Below are positions 7,736 through 16,583 of a stretch of DNA of 64,000 nucleotides, piece after piece. The notes beneath the pieces are model-generated. The model was not told the origin of the DNA. It did not search any database and worked only from the letters and a program-made list of their open reading frames with translations. This DNA is from Curtobacterium sp. MCBD17_035 (GTDB lineage: Bacteria; Actinomycetota; Actinomycetes; Actinomycetales; Microbacteriaceae). The stretch is from positions 434,001 through 498,000 of the forward strand of contig NZ_CP126279.1 of NCBI RefSeq assembly GCF_003234815.2. The letters run 5' to 3'. The first letter of the stretch is position 1. Each line of letters starts with the position of its first letter. The translations under genes were made by a program, and so were the position numbers.

Positions 7736-9699
7736 TGACTCGTCTCGCCCGGATCGCCGCGCCCGCGGTGCTGCTCCTCATGGCGTTCGTGTCCGTGCTC
7801 GTGGCACTCGTCATCGGTGGTGCGGCGGACGCCCCGCTCGTGTCGGATCCCGGTGCCGCCGTCCGGTTCGGTCTGCCGATCGCCAAGACCGTGGTGGACC
7901 TGGCGGCCGCCGCGACCATCGGCGGCCTCGGGCTCGCCACCGTCGCGCTGTCCCGCACGGCACCGGAGTGGAACCGAGCACTCGACGTCGCCGCCGCCTC
8001 CGCCGGCGTGTGGACGGTCGCCGCCGCGGTCACCACGTTCTTCTCGTTCCTCAGCGTCGTGGACGTCCCGGTCACGCTCGACCAGCAGTTCGGCCAGTCC
8101 CTCAGCGTGTTCCTGACCGGCACGGATCTCGGGTTGGCGTGGATCGTCACGGTCCTCGTCGCCGCCGTGGTCACGGTCCTCTGCTTCGCGGTCCGCTCCC
8201 GCGGGCTCGTGGCCCTCGTCGCCGGCGTCGCGATGGTCGGCCTGGTCCCGATGGCCGAGCAGGGGCACGCCGCGGGCACGGCCAGCCACGACGCAGCCGT
8301 CACGGCACTCGGACTGCACCTCGTCGGCGCGGCGCTCTGGGTCGGCGGGCTGCTCTCCCTGGCGCTCCTCCGCGGCGTCCTCCCCGCCGAGCGGCTGCCG
8401 CTCGTCACCGCGCGGTACTCGAGCATCGCGCTCGGGTGCTTCGTGCTCGTGGCCGCCTCGGGGTACGCCTCCGCATCGATCCGCGTCGGGAGCTGGGGGG
8501 CGTTGCTCACCCCGTACGGCGTCCTCGTGCTCGTCAAGACCGCGGCGCTCCTGGGCATCGGTGTGCTCGGCGCACTGCAGCGTCGTCGGACCGTCGTCGC
8601 GCTCGCGGCCGACCCCGCCCGGCGGCGCCCCTTCTGGACGCTCGTGGTCGCCGAGCTCGCGGTGATGGGCGTCGCGTCGGGCTTCGCGGCGGCGCTCGCC
8701 CGCACTGCGCCCCCGGTCGACCAGGTCGCCCTGAGCACGACCAGCGACCCCACGCCCGCCGAACTGCTCACCGACGATCGTCTGCCCGCCGCGCCCGGCG
8801 GGTGGACGTGGCTCACCGGCGGCTCGCTCGACCTGTTCTGGGTCATGGCCGTCGTGCTGCTCGCCGCGGTGTACGCGGCCGGGGTCATCCGCCTCCGGCG
8901 TCAGGGTCGGCGGTGGCCGGTGCTGCGGACCGTGTCGGCGATCGCGACGGTGCTCGTGCTGCTCGCTGCGACGAACGGCGCGCTGCACCGGTACGACCGG
9001 TTCCTCGTGTCGTCGGCGCTCGCCGAGCACGTCCTCCTCGGGCTCCTCGTGCCGGTGCTCGCCTGGGGTGCCGGTCCGGTCCTCCTGATCCGGGCCGCGG
9101 TGCACCCGCGGCAGGACGGCAGCACCGGCGTCCGCGAGTGGACCGGGATCCTCGTCGACAACGTGGTCGTCCGCTACCTGGCGCAGCCGTTCCCCGCGGC
9201 CGTGCTCCTCGGCGCGCTCTGGTGGGCGTACGTCGACACCGACGTCCTGCGGTGGGCGGCCGACGACGGCATCACCCGCACGGTGACCGACGTCGTGTTC
9301 CTCGCGGTGGGGCTCGTCGCCGTGCCGACGCTCCTGACGCCGGTGGCGGTCGGGGCTCGACGCCCGAGCACCGGCGCGGCACTGGTCCGGATCGGCAGTG
9401 GGGCGCTCGTCGCGGCGTCGATGGTGGTGCTCGGCTCGGTGCTCCGAGGCCCGCTCGGCCTGGTCCAGGCGTCCTGGTTCGGCGCGATGGGCCGGACCTG
9501 GGGCCCCGATCCCGTGGTCGACCAGGCGCGCGGCGGACTCGTGCTCGTCGTGGCCGGCATCGCCTTCCTCGTGCTCGTCGTCGTGGTGGTCCTCGTGCGG
9601 TCCCGACGCTCCTCGTCCGAGGGTGAGCCGACCGTCCGGTCCACGGGTCCGACGGCCCGGGTCGACGCCGGTGTGACGACGGCGGTGGGCCGGTCATGA
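7735..9699 (+). CDS. CopD-CtaG fusion membrane protein (copy 1)
   Basis: Multi-pass membrane protein of 654 aa. The first half resembles CopD-type copper resistance proteins (HLVGAALWVGGLLSLALL near residue 198, then GYASASIRVGSWGALLTPYG). The second half resembles the CtaG/caa3 cytochrome oxidase assembly family, with about six more helices. Such fusions are thought to handle copper at the membrane, perhaps delivering it to cytochrome oxidase; that role is inferred from the families. The GTG start is placed 6 bases after a TAGGCT hexamer. The stop overlaps the helicase ATG. A paralogue lies at 23304-25445. Confidence 0.82.
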   Translation: MTRLARIAAPAVLLLMAFVSVLVALVIGGAADAPLVSDPGAAVRFGLPIAKTVVDLAAAATIGGLGLATVALSRTAPEWNRALDVAAASAGVWTVAAAVTTFFSFLSVVDVPVTLDQQFGQSLSVFLTGTDLGLAWIVTVLVAAVVTVLCFAVRSRGLVALVAGVAMVGLVPMAEQGHAAGTASHDAAVTALGLHLVGAALWVGGLLSLALLRGVLPAERLPLVTARYSSIALGCFVLVAASGYASASIRVGSWGALLTPYGVLVLVKTAALLGIGVLGALQRRRTVVALAADPARRRPFWTLVVAELAVMGVASGFAAALARTAPPVDQVALSTTSDPTPAELLTDDRLPAAPGGWTWLTGGSLDLFWVMAVVLLAAVYAAGVIRLRRQGRRWPVLRTVSAIATVLVLLAATNGALHRYDRFLVSSALAEHVLLGLLVPVLAWGAGPVLLIRAAVHPRQDGSTGVREWTGILVDNVVVRYLAQPFPAAVLLGALWWAYVDTDVLRWAADDGITRTVTDVVFLAVGLVAVPTLLTPVAVGARRPSTGAALVRIGSGALVAASMVVLGSVLRGPLGLVQASWFGAMGRTWGPDPVVDQARGGLVLVVAGIAFLVLVVVVVLVRSRRSSSEGEPTVRSTGPTARVDAGVTTAVGRS

Positions 9700-10991
9700 G
9701 TCCCGAGCTGACGCCGGAGCAGCGGGCGGTCTTCGAGTACATCGAGTCCACCCGTGACCACGTCTTCATCACCGGCCGGGCGGGCACCGGCAAGTCGACC
9801 CTCCTGCACCACCTGTCGTGGAACACCGCCAAGCAGGTGGTCATCTGCGCGCCCACCGGTGTCGCGGCGCTCAACGTCGGCGGTCAGACGATCCACTCGC
9901 TGTTCCGGCTGCCGATCGGACTCATCGCGGACGCCGACCTCGAGCAGAACAGCGAGGTCCGCAAGCTGCTCAACACGATCGACACCGTCGTCATCGACGA
10001 GATCTCGATGGTCAACGCAGACCTGCTCGACGCCATCGACCGCTCCCTCCGCAAGGCACGCCAGCGCTCCCACGAGCCCTTCGGCGGCGTGCAGGTCGTC
10101 ATGTTCGGAGACCCCTACCAGTTGCCACCGGTGCCGGGGGACGCCGACGAGCGGGCGTACTTCGCCGACCACTACCGGTCGATGTGGTTCTTCGACGCCA
10201 AGGTGTGGCTCGAGACCGAGCTGCACATCGTCGAGCTGGCCCGCATCCACCGGCAGCGTGACGACGCGTTCGCGGCGATGCTCACGGCCGTGCGCCACGG
10301 ACGGGTCACGGCGGACGTCGCGAACGCGCTCAACACCGCGGGAGCGCGACCGGCTCCGGACGGCGTGATCACCCTCGCGACCCGGAACGACACCGTCGCG
10401 CGGATCAACAAGACCGCGCTCGACCGACTACCCGGCCGCGTGAAAACCGCCAAGGCCGAGGTGAGCGGGGACTTCGGCGGCCGGAACCACCCCGCCGACG
10501 AGGCGCTCGAGCTGAAGCCCGGCGCACACGTCATGTTCCTGCGGAACGACGCCGACCAGCGGTGGGTGAACGGGACGATCGGCGTCGTCACGAAGATCCG
10601 CGACACCGTCTGGGTCGAGGTCGACGACGAGGAGTTCGAGGTCCAGCCGAGCGTGTGGGAGAAGGTCAAGTACTCGTACTCGGCGGCGACGAAGGAGCTC
10701 AAGAAGGACGTCGTCGGCGAGTTCCAGCAGTTCCCGCTCCGCCTCGCCTGGGCCGTCACGATCCACAAGTCGCAGGGCAAGACGTACGACCGCGCCGTCG
10801 TCGACCTCGGCACCCGGGTGTTCAGCGCGGGGCAGGCGTACGTCGCGTTGAGCCGGATCACCTCGCTCGACGGGCTCTACATGACACGGGACCTCCGGCC
10901 CCGCGACATCATCGTCGACAACGACGTCCGGCGGTTCATGTCCGAGGCGCCGCGGATCATCGCGACCGCGCTGCCGGCGCCGCCCCGGTGA
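9696..10991 (+). CDS. PIF1/RecD-like DNA helicase
   Basis: Superfamily 1B helicase of 431 aa, predicted to unwind DNA 5' to 3'. Motifs in order: Walker A GRAGTGKST (residues 27-35), APTGVAALNVGGQTIHS (Ia), VVIDEISM (Walker B), FGDPYQLPPV (III), and C-terminally AVTIHKSQGKTYDRAVVD and YVALSRITSLDGL. The length fits short bacterial PIF1-like proteins. Its ATG overlaps the stop of the CopD-CtaG gene, an odd operon partner for a helicase. Its role may be in replication, repair or G-quadruplex resolution; the sequence does not decide. Confidence 0.88.
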   Translation: MSPELTPEQRAVFEYIESTRDHVFITGRAGTGKSTLLHHLSWNTAKQVVICAPTGVAALNVGGQTIHSLFRLPIGLIADADLEQNSEVRKLLNTIDTVVIDEISMVNADLLDAIDRSLRKARQRSHEPFGGVQVVMFGDPYQLPPVPGDADERAYFADHYRSMWFFDAKVWLETELHIVELARIHRQRDDAFAAMLTAVRHGRVTADVANALNTAGARPAPDGVITLATRNDTVARINKTALDRLPGRVKTAKAEVSGDFGGRNHPADEALELKPGAHVMFLRNDADQRWVNGTIGVVTKIRDTVWVEVDDEEFEVQPSVWEKVKYSYSAATKELKKDVVGEFQQFPLRLAWAVTIHKSQGKTYDRAVVDLGTRVFSAGQAYVALSRITSLDGLYMTRDLRPRDIIVDNDVRRFMSEAPRIIATALPAPPR

Positions 10992-11046
10992 GCTCCTGCG
11001 TCCGCTGACCCGGTGAGCGCCTCCCGTGCGGCGCGCCGCCCGGACA

Positions 11047-11082
11047 CGACGACGCCCCCGGGGTGTCCCGGGGGCGTCGTCG
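11047..11082. terminator. Bidirectional terminator between convergent genes
   Basis: Perfect 16-bp arms 11047-11062 and 11067-11082 (CGACGACGCCCCCGGG and its complement) with a GTGT loop. It lies between the ends of the helicase and DUF4383 genes, which converge. Confidence 0.8.
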
Positions 11083-11101
11083 GTGTCGTGGTGCGGGGCG
11101 G

Positions 11102-11557
11102 TCAGGCGCCGGCGCGGTTGAGGCCGCGGATCGCCCGCAGGTTCTGCTTGTCGGCACCGATCGCGGTGAGCACGAGGATCGCGCCGACGATGACGTGGAA
11201 GACGTTGTCGGTCGTGTTCGCCGCCAGGACGTTCGCGCTCGTGTTCATGAACACGAACCCGTAGACGCCGATCACGAGGACGATGACGCCGACGAGGAGG
11301 TTCATGCCCCGCGCGGACGGGAGCGTGCCCATGCCGGCGATGAGGAGGGCCGCCGCGAGCGCCGTCCAGATGAACGCCAGGGCGGGGTTCACGAGGAACG
11401 CGCCCCAGAGGTAGCCGCCTTCGTTGCCGAGGAAGTGGTGACCGCCGTTGCCCGCGAAGAAGAAGCCGAGGACGCCCCAGATGGCGAACATCGAGCCCGC
11501 CGTCATGGCGAGCGCCCGGTTCGGTGAGGACGCGAAGCTCGGCTGGACGATGGACAT
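11102..11557 (-). CDS. DUF4383 membrane protein
   Basis: Small integral-membrane protein of 151 aa with four predicted helices and the DUF4383 pattern: N-terminal SPNRALAMTAGSMFAIWGVLGFF, a GNEGGYLWGAF motif, and NLLVGVIVLVIGVYGFVFMN then NVFHVIVGAILVLTAIGA. Function unknown; the family is common in actinobacteria and often stress-linked. The ATG at 11557 is chosen because GAGGAGAACGAG precedes it. A longer reading upstream (to 11791) has no ribosome site and runs into the promoter region of the divergent PAP2 gene. Confidence 0.85.
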   Translation of the reverse strand: MSIVQPSFASSPNRALAMTAGSMFAIWGVLGFFFAGNGGHHFLGNEGGYLWGAFLVNPALAFIWTALAAALLIAGMGTLPSARGMNLLVGVIVLVIGVYGFVFMNTSANVLAANTTDNVFHVIVGAILVLTAIGADKQNLRAIRGLNRAGA

Positions 11558-11768
11558 CTCGTTCTCCTCTCCTCGGACGTCGTGGTCGTCCTCGGGATCG
11601 TGGGTCAGTGCCGCCCAGATGCGCGCCGAGCGCGACGGTCGATGGTCGCTCTCAGCCTCCGGCGGGCGGGGAAACGGTATCGTGTCCCGCCCCGACCGGC
11701 CCAATCGGAGCGCCGCCACGATGCGGATGCCCACGCCGACGACCACCGCCCCGATCAAGAGGAGTCCC

Positions 11769-12629
11769 GTGACCTTCACGCCCGACCGCACCGGCGAGGT
11801 GTCACGTCGGGGACGGTGGTTCCTGCTCGCTGCCGTGGGTTTCGTGGTCGTGCCTCTCGTCTACGCGGCCGCCGTGCTGACCCCGATCGGTCAGCGCCTC
11901 GAGGACGCTGCGTTGAGCGGGGTCCGTGACACGGACCTGTTCGGGTCCGACACCGCGCTCAACGTCATCTCGGTCCCGGTGATCCTGCTGCTCGTCGTCG
12001 TGATCGTCGCCGTCGGTCTGGGCCGACGGCGGCTCGGCGTGGGCATCGGAGCCGGGGTCGTGGTGCTCGCGTCCGCGGGGACGTCGACCTTGCTCAAGCG
12101 TATCGCCGCGCGCCCTGAGATCGCCGGGTCGACGACCCCGAACTCGTTCCCGTCGGGTCACGCCACGATCGCGCTCGCGGCGTCGTTCGCGGTGCTCATG
12201 GTGACCCCCCGGCGGTTCCGGCCCGTGGTGCTGCTCGTCGGCGCCGCCTACGCGGTGATCGTGGCGAACCAGACCGTCGTCTACGGCTGGCACCGCATGA
12301 GCGACATCGTCGGCGCGTGTGGGGTCGCGCTCTTCTGGCTCGGGATCGTCCGGGCGGTCGGACCGCGGGTCGACCTCGGCCTGCGGGGCGACCGCGACGC
12401 TCCGCGGGGGCCGCGCGTCCTCGTCACCGGAGCGCTCCTGGCGGCCCTCGGCATCGCCGTGCTCATCGGCGCCGTCGCCGCGGTCGTGTTCGTGGTGAGC
12501 GACGCGGCGGACGGTCCGTCCCTGCTGGTCGCGGGTCGGATGGCGGCGTCGGGGAGCGTCGTGCTCACGATGCTCGCGGTGTGGCTCGCCGACGGCATGC
12601 ACCACGCCGGTGGGGGTGGTCGGCGCTGA
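11769..12629 (+). CDS. PAP2-family phosphatase
   Basis: Membrane phosphatase of 286 aa. It carries the three acid-phosphatase motifs: KRIAARP (KxxxxxxRP-like), PSGHAT, and WHRMSD with the catalytic His. About seven hydrophobic helices are visible, the last two after residue 210. Members remove phosphate from lipid phosphates such as phosphatidate or undecaprenyl diphosphate, acting on the outer face of the membrane. The GTG start is supported by AAGAGGAG 4 bases upstream. It is divergent from the DUF4383 gene and converges on an SDR gene. Confidence 0.82.
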   Translation: MTFTPDRTGEVSRRGRWFLLAAVGFVVVPLVYAAAVLTPIGQRLEDAALSGVRDTDLFGSDTALNVISVPVILLLVVVIVAVGLGRRRLGVGIGAGVVVLASAGTSTLLKRIAARPEIAGSTTPNSFPSGHATIALAASFAVLMVTPRRFRPVVLLVGAAYAVIVANQTVVYGWHRMSDIVGACGVALFWLGIVRAVGPRVDLGLRGDRDAPRGPRVLVTGALLAALGIAVLIGAVAAVVFVVSDAADGPSLLVAGRMAASGSVVLTMLAVWLADGMHHAGGGGRR

Positions 12630-12669
12630 CGAGCGGTCTGGCCGGAGTGCGTGAGGCGGTCGCCGCGGT

Positions 12670-13395
12670 TCAGCGCTGCGAGACGGGCGAGATGACGAGC
12701 TCGTCGACGCGGACGTGTCCGGGAGCGTCGAGGACGAACTGCACGGCTGCGGCGACGTCCTCGGGGGTGAGCATCACCGCGCGGGCGTCGGCGTCCGGCA
12801 CGACCGGACGCATCGCCAGGAAGTCCGAGTCGACGTCTCCCGGGCACAGGTGGCAGGCCCGGACGCCGTGCTCGGCCTCCTGGTCGTTCAACGTCCGGAC
12901 GACGGATCCCAGGGCGGTCTTGCTCGCGCTGTAGGCCACGCCGGCCCCGGGCGAGAACTGCCATCCCGAGTACGACGACACCACGACCACGACGCCGGCC
13001 GCCCGCCGCAGCTCCGGCAGCGCGAGGTCGACCGCCGCCACCACCGCCGTGAGGTTCGTGTCGACGATCTGTGTGAAGCGGGCGAGGTCCTGGTCTGCCC
13101 ATCGTCGGGCTGGGTCGTTGAGACCGGCGGCGAGGACGAGACCGTCGATGCGGCCCAGACGATCGACGAGCTCGGCGTGGGCGGCGGCCAGGGCCCGCCG
13201 GTCCGTCACGTCGACCGGCAGGGCGATCGCGTCCCCACCGTCGGACCGGACCTCGGCCACCACCGCGTCCAGGGCCTCCCGGCGACGGCCGCTCACCGCG
13301 ACGCGCCACCCTGCGGCCGCAGCCATCCGCGCCGCCGCGCGCCCCATCCCGGTCCCGCCGCCCGTGATCCACAGCACCCGTGCGTCATCGCTCAT
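12670..13395 (-). CDS. Short-chain dehydrogenase/reductase (SDR)
   Basis: NAD(P)-dependent oxidoreductase of 241 aa with a classical SDR layout: cofactor loop TGGGTGMG (residues 11-18), LVLAAG in place of NNAG, VVVVSSYSG with the catalytic Ser, and YSASK with the Tyr/Lys pair. SGRRRE after the second strand suggests NADP preference. The ATG at 13395 follows GACAGGAGGACGGACG, so the longer reading to 13431 is rejected. It is divergent from another SDR with 62 bp between. The substrate is unknown; the enzyme may belong to the same pathway as its neighbour. Confidence 0.85.
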   Translation of the reverse strand: MSDDARVLWITGGGTGMGRAAARMAAAAGWRVAVSGRRREALDAVVAEVRSDGGDAIALPVDVTDRRALAAAHAELVDRLGRIDGLVLAAGLNDPARRWADQDLARFTQIVDTNLTAVVAAVDLALPELRRAAGVVVVVSSYSGWQFSPGAGVAYSASKTALGSVVRTLNDQEAEHGVRACHLCPGDVDSDFLAMRPVVPDADARAVMLTPEDVAAAVQFVLDAPGHVRVDELVISPVSQR

Positions 13396-13457
13396 CGTCC
13401 GTCCTCCTGTCGTCAGTATGCTCGGCGGCACGACGCGGACGGGTGGAGGCAGCGAGG

Positions 13458-14249
13458 ATGCTGATCGAGTTCAACGACCAGGTGGTCGTGGTGAGCGGTG
13501 CGGGCCGGGGGATCGGACGCACCATCGCGGAGCGGTTCCTCGCCGAGGGTGCGACGGTGTTCGCGCTCGACCTGGCGTTCGGTGCGGCGGGCGACGGAGC
13601 TGCTCCGACGCCGGCCGACCGGTTCGTCGAGCTCGTGTGCGACGTCAGCGATCCGGCCTCGGTCCGCTCCGCGGTCGCGACGATCGTCGAGCGCGCCGGA
13701 CGGATCGACGTGCTCGTGAACAACGCCGGCATCAACGTCGAGGGCACCATCGACACGCTCGACCCCGACCGCTGGCGGCGGTGCTTCGACGTCAACGTGG
13801 GCGGGGTGTTCCTGATGAGCCAAGCGGTGATCCCGACCATGCGGGCGCAGCGGTCCGGACGCATCGTCAACGCGGCGTCGTTCGCGGCGATCGTGCCGAG
13901 CGTCGGGAGCGCTGCCTACGCGGCCTCGAAGGCGGCGGTCGTGCAGTTCACGCGGGTCCTGGCGGGTGAACTCGGGCCGTGGGGCGTCACGGTGAACGCC
14001 TACGCCCCGGGCATGGTGCCGACGGCGATGAACGGCTTCGCCGACATGGACCACGCGGCGCAGGCGCGACTGCTCGACACGCTGTCGCTCCGCCGCTGGG
14101 AGACCGCCGACGACGTGGCCGACGTGGTCTGCTTCCTCGCGAGTCGAGCTGCCGGGTACGTCACCGGCGCGCTCATCGACGTGAGCGGCGGCAAGTTCGC
14201 CACGCAGATCCCGGCGAAGGCCTACGAGATCGCGGCGCTGCCGGACTGA
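13458..14249 (+). CDS. Short-chain dehydrogenase/reductase (SDR)
   Basis: Classical SDR of 263 aa: cofactor loop GAGRGIGR (about residues 13-20), NNAGINVEGTI, catalytic Ser in VNAASFAAIVPSVG, YAASK, and the C-terminal PGMVPTAMN. LDVSGGK-type closing strand (LIDVSGGKFA) is present. Asp after the second strand (ALDLAFG) hints at NAD rather than NADP. The ATG is preceded by GCAGCGAGG. The end KAYEIAALPD resembles sugar or polyol SDRs, but a substrate cannot be assigned. Confidence 0.85.
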   Translation: MLIEFNDQVVVVSGAGRGIGRTIAERFLAEGATVFALDLAFGAAGDGAAPTPADRFVELVCDVSDPASVRSAVATIVERAGRIDVLVNNAGINVEGTIDTLDPDRWRRCFDVNVGGVFLMSQAVIPTMRAQRSGRIVNAASFAAIVPSVGSAAYAASKAAVVQFTRVLAGELGPWGVTVNAYAPGMVPTAMNGFADMDHAAQARLLDTLSLRRWETADDVADVVCFLASRAAGYVTGALIDVSGGKFATQIPAKAYEIAALPD

Positions 14250-14307
14250 CGCGCTCCCTGCCCGGGCGACGGCGCTGTCCCGCTCCGCGCGGTGGGCTCG
14301 CTCCGGG

Positions 14308-14517
14308 TCAGGGGCAGTGCAGCGTCGACGAGGCCCGCTGCCCTTCGCGGCGTTCGACACGGTGCTGTGAGAGGGGCGCGCCGCAGAGCGGGCACGCGCG
14401 GTCCACCGTGCGGTCGTCGGGGCCCTCGGGACGCCCGGCGCCGATCTGCGACGGCCCCATCTTCTCGATGAGCGTCGTGTTCCAGCGCGTGTACCAGCGT
14501 CCGAATCGACCCGCCAT
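14308..14517 (-). CDS. Small CxxC protein, unknown function
   Basis: Hypothetical protein of 69 aa. A basic N-terminus (AGRFGRWYTRWNTTLIEKMGP) precedes one CPLCG motif near residue 42 that could bind half of a zinc site or act as a knuckle; a lone Cys lies near the end (HCP). GGAGGAGCG directly before the ATG is a strong ribosome site, which supports the gene despite its size. It lies tail-to-tail with the SDR gene. I do not recognise a family with confidence. Confidence 0.65.
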   Translation of the reverse strand: MAGRFGRWYTRWNTTLIEKMGPSQIGAGRPEGPDDRTVDRACPLCGAPLSQHRVERREGQRASSTLHCP

Positions 14518-14590
14518 CGCTCCTCCAGTTCGTTCGTACCCTAATGATCAGTGTACGACGCTGTTCTGCCTCCTGACCACAAGCGACGGG

Positions 14591-15043
14591 TCAGGAGGCG
14601 TCGTCGACGACCGACAGGAGGGCCGTCAGGTCGTCCTTCAGGGCCTCCAGACGGGCGACCGGCCACCCCAGTCGGGCGGCGACGGCGAGCGGCACCGCCC
14701 GCGCCCGCTCGCGCAGGGCGCGACCCGCGGTCGTCAACGACACCTGCAGCTGGCGCTCGTCGCTCGGGCTGCGGTCACGACGGACGTAGCCGGATGCCTC
14801 GAGCCGCTTGAGGAGGGGGCTGAGCGTCGCCGAGTCGAGGTGCAGCTCGCGCGCGATCGCCCGGACCGACCTGGGGGAGTCCTCCCACAGCGCGAGCATC
14901 ACGAGGTACTGCGGATGCGTGAGACCCATCGGCTCGAGGAGCGGCCGGTACAGCCCGATCACGGCCCGGGACGTCGCCGCGAGCGCGAAGCAGAGCTGAC
15001 GGTCGAGGGCGAGCGGGTCCACGGTCTCCGGCGCAGCGGTCAT
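14591..15043 (-). CDS. ohrR: MarR-family organic-peroxide sensor OhrR
   Basis: Winged-helix repressor of 150 aa. The N-terminal LDRQLCFALAATSRAV carries the conserved reactive Cys (Cys18) of OhrR, and Tyr32 lies in the following helix. The recognition region is LHLDSATLSPLLKRLEASGYVRR, with the wing RSPSDERQLQVSLT. OhrR normally represses ohr, which detoxifies organic hydroperoxides, and is released when Cys is oxidised. No ohr gene is next to it here, so its target is elsewhere or it controls another gene. Confidence 0.82.
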   Translation of the reverse strand: MTAAPETVDPLALDRQLCFALAATSRAVIGLYRPLLEPMGLTHPQYLVMLALWEDSPRSVRAIARELHLDSATLSPLLKRLEASGYVRRDRSPSDERQLQVSLTTAGRALRERARAVPLAVAARLGWPVARLEALKDDLTALLSVVDDAS

Positions 15044-15362
15044 GGCTCGATCCTACGTTCGTGCCCTCATGGTTCGTGCGCTGCCGCCCTCGAACTGGGG
15101 CGCGCTGCGACGTTGTCCGCCGTCCGGACGACACCTACGCTCGGAGGAGTACCCGCTGCACCCGGACGGACCGGACCGCGCCCGTGCCCGGTCCGAGCGG
15201 TGTATCCCTCCCGGTCCCTGCTCCTGTCGACGCGCTACCCGTCCCGTCGAGCGGACGCAGTGGACCGGGACCCCGAAGGCGTCGTGTTCCACGCGTGTCG
15301 CCGCCTCCACCATGCCGGTGCCAGCGACGCGGACGCATCGCGGAACGTGCAGTCGATGTCGC

Positions 15363-15381
15363 TTCTCAACTCAGGTGAGAC
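15363..15381 (+). repeat. Left 19-bp inverted repeat
   Basis: TTCTCAACTCAGGTGAGAC. Its reverse complement recurs with one mismatch at 21463-21481. The site is also partly self-complementary (TCTCA..TGAGA). Confidence 0.75.
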
Positions 15382-15495
15382 CGCCTCTCAGCTCTGATCC
15401 CATGCGCGACTTGAGCGGCCTGGTTCAGGTGGGCGCGTTCCTCTCTCAGGGCAACTGAGACCTGTCTCGCCCCTCACGGGACTGGCAAACGCAGA

Positions 15496-15528
15496 AGGGC
15501 GGTGGAGCTATTACAGCTCCACCGCCCT
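15496..15528 (-). terminator. Terminator of the zinc-ribbon gene
   Basis: Perfect 14-bp arms AGGGCGGTGGAGCT (15496-15509) and 15515-15528 with loop ATTAC, 12 bases past the end of the minus-strand gene. Confidence 0.75.
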
Positions 15529-15540
15529 GGGCGAGTGAGT

Positions 15541-16551
15541 TTAGACGGTGGCGAGGATTCGTTCCTCCGGAAGACATTCGGTGCAGCCCCGGGACTTGCG
15601 TCGGTTGGGCACGCTCTGCTTCTTCACGTGTCCGGCCGACGCGCACTTCCACCAGTAGAGGTCGGTTCCGGCGAACATGAGGTCTGGGCGCTTCGACCCG
15701 TTGAGGTAGGTGTGGAACTCGGTGACGAGGAGCGGGTCGGTGGTCGCGAGGTCGTTGACCCGTGGCACGAGTCTCCGCCGGGAGCAGATGCTGCAGCCAT
15801 ATCCGGCGACCTTGCGGTCGATGCGCTCGGGGTACCAGCGGGCCGCGGGCGTTGTGCACAGCCAGTAGACCGTGTCGTTGGAGCCGTGCGTGTAGTCGTG
15901 GGGCTGCTTGCCGTTGTTGCGGCTGGGGTGCCACTGGGCAGCGATGTCCGGGTGGGTGTCGGCGAGGCTGTTGGCGTTGGCTCGGAGTCGTGCGCGACGG
16001 CACGGGTCGCATCCCGCGCCTTGGCTGCGGTTGTAGAGCGACATCTTGTACTGGTGGCCGCAGTCGGGGCGCAGCCACTCGGCCTTGTCGCCGCTTCCCG
16101 CGCTCATCTTGGTTGCCGGGTGGGTGCGGGCGTAGTCGGGGTGCAGTTCCGCCGCGAGCCGCGGATGTGTGGTGGTGAGGTCGTTGATGCCGGCGACGAT
16201 GGTCCGGTTGCTGCAGATGCCGCAGTTCATGCGCGTCTGGGTGCGGTTGGAGGGCGTGGCCCAGTAGACGTGCCCGGCGCGGGGGCAGCGCCAGGCGAGG
16301 CTTCGGTGGGAGGCGGCGGCGATGTTGCGCGCCGTTGTCTGGCCGTTCATGACCGGGTCGAGCTCGTCGGCGAGGAGCGGGTGCGTGGTGGCGAGGTCGT
16401 TGTACCCGGTCGCAACCGCGGTGTGGCTGCAGATGGGGCACTTCCCGCGCGTCCTGTGCTGGTGGCCGTCGTCGCAGATGAGAAGCCCGTCGCGGGGAAC
16501 GACGGCGAAGTGCCCCGACGTCATCGAGCGTCCTCGAGCCAGGCTGCTCAT
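15541..16551 (-). CDS. Protein with five zinc-ribbon/treble-clef repeats
   Basis: Protein of 336 aa built from about five units. Each unit pairs a helical block (NDLATTHPLLADELDP, NDLTTTHPRLAAELHP, NSLADTHPDIAAQWHP, NDLATTDPLLVTEFH) with a ribbon of the form W.C...GH....C..C. This matches the probable zinc-ribbon family PF14311/DUF4379. In one unit a Cys/His pair is lost (WLCTTPAARWYPE). In other proteins these repeats accompany Vsr-like or PD-(D/E)XK nucleases, but no nuclease motif is seen here. Nucleic-acid binding is a reasonable inference; the function is unknown. The ATG at 16551 or at codon 10 could be the start. Confidence 0.75.
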   Translation of the reverse strand: MSSLARGRSMTSGHFAVVPRDGLLICDDGHQHRTRGKCPICSHTAVATGYNDLATTHPLLADELDPVMNGQTTARNIAAASHRSLAWRCPRAGHVYWATPSNRTQTRMNCGICSNRTIVAGINDLTTTHPRLAAELHPDYARTHPATKMSAGSGDKAEWLRPDCGHQYKMSLYNRSQGAGCDPCRRARLRANANSLADTHPDIAAQWHPSRNNGKQPHDYTHGSNDTVYWLCTTPAARWYPERIDRKVAGYGCSICSRRRLVPRVNDLATTDPLLVTEFHTYLNGSKRPDLMFAGTDLYWWKCASAGHVKKQSVPNRRKSRGCTECLPEERILATV

Positions 16552-16583
16552 CTACGGCAGGCGCGTCGGGGTGGGGCGCTGAG

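Larger units (their letters stand above)
15044..15540. other. Gene-free stretch including the left island edge
   Basis: Nothing coding can be supported in 15044-15362. From 15363 the composition changes and TCTCA/TGAGA words cluster (15363-15381, 15384-15390, 15443-15467), followed by a terminator at 15496-15528. This appears to be the left border of the accessory segment. Confidence 0.5.

Noticed and set aside
11558-11791. N-terminal extension of the DUF4383 protein
   Set aside because: Would overlap the divergent PAP2 promoter and lacks a ribosome site, while the internal ATG at 11557 has a strong one and fits the family.
15044-15362. Small frames upstream of ohrR
   Set aside because: Pro/Arg-rich, no ribosome site, no recognisable protein.
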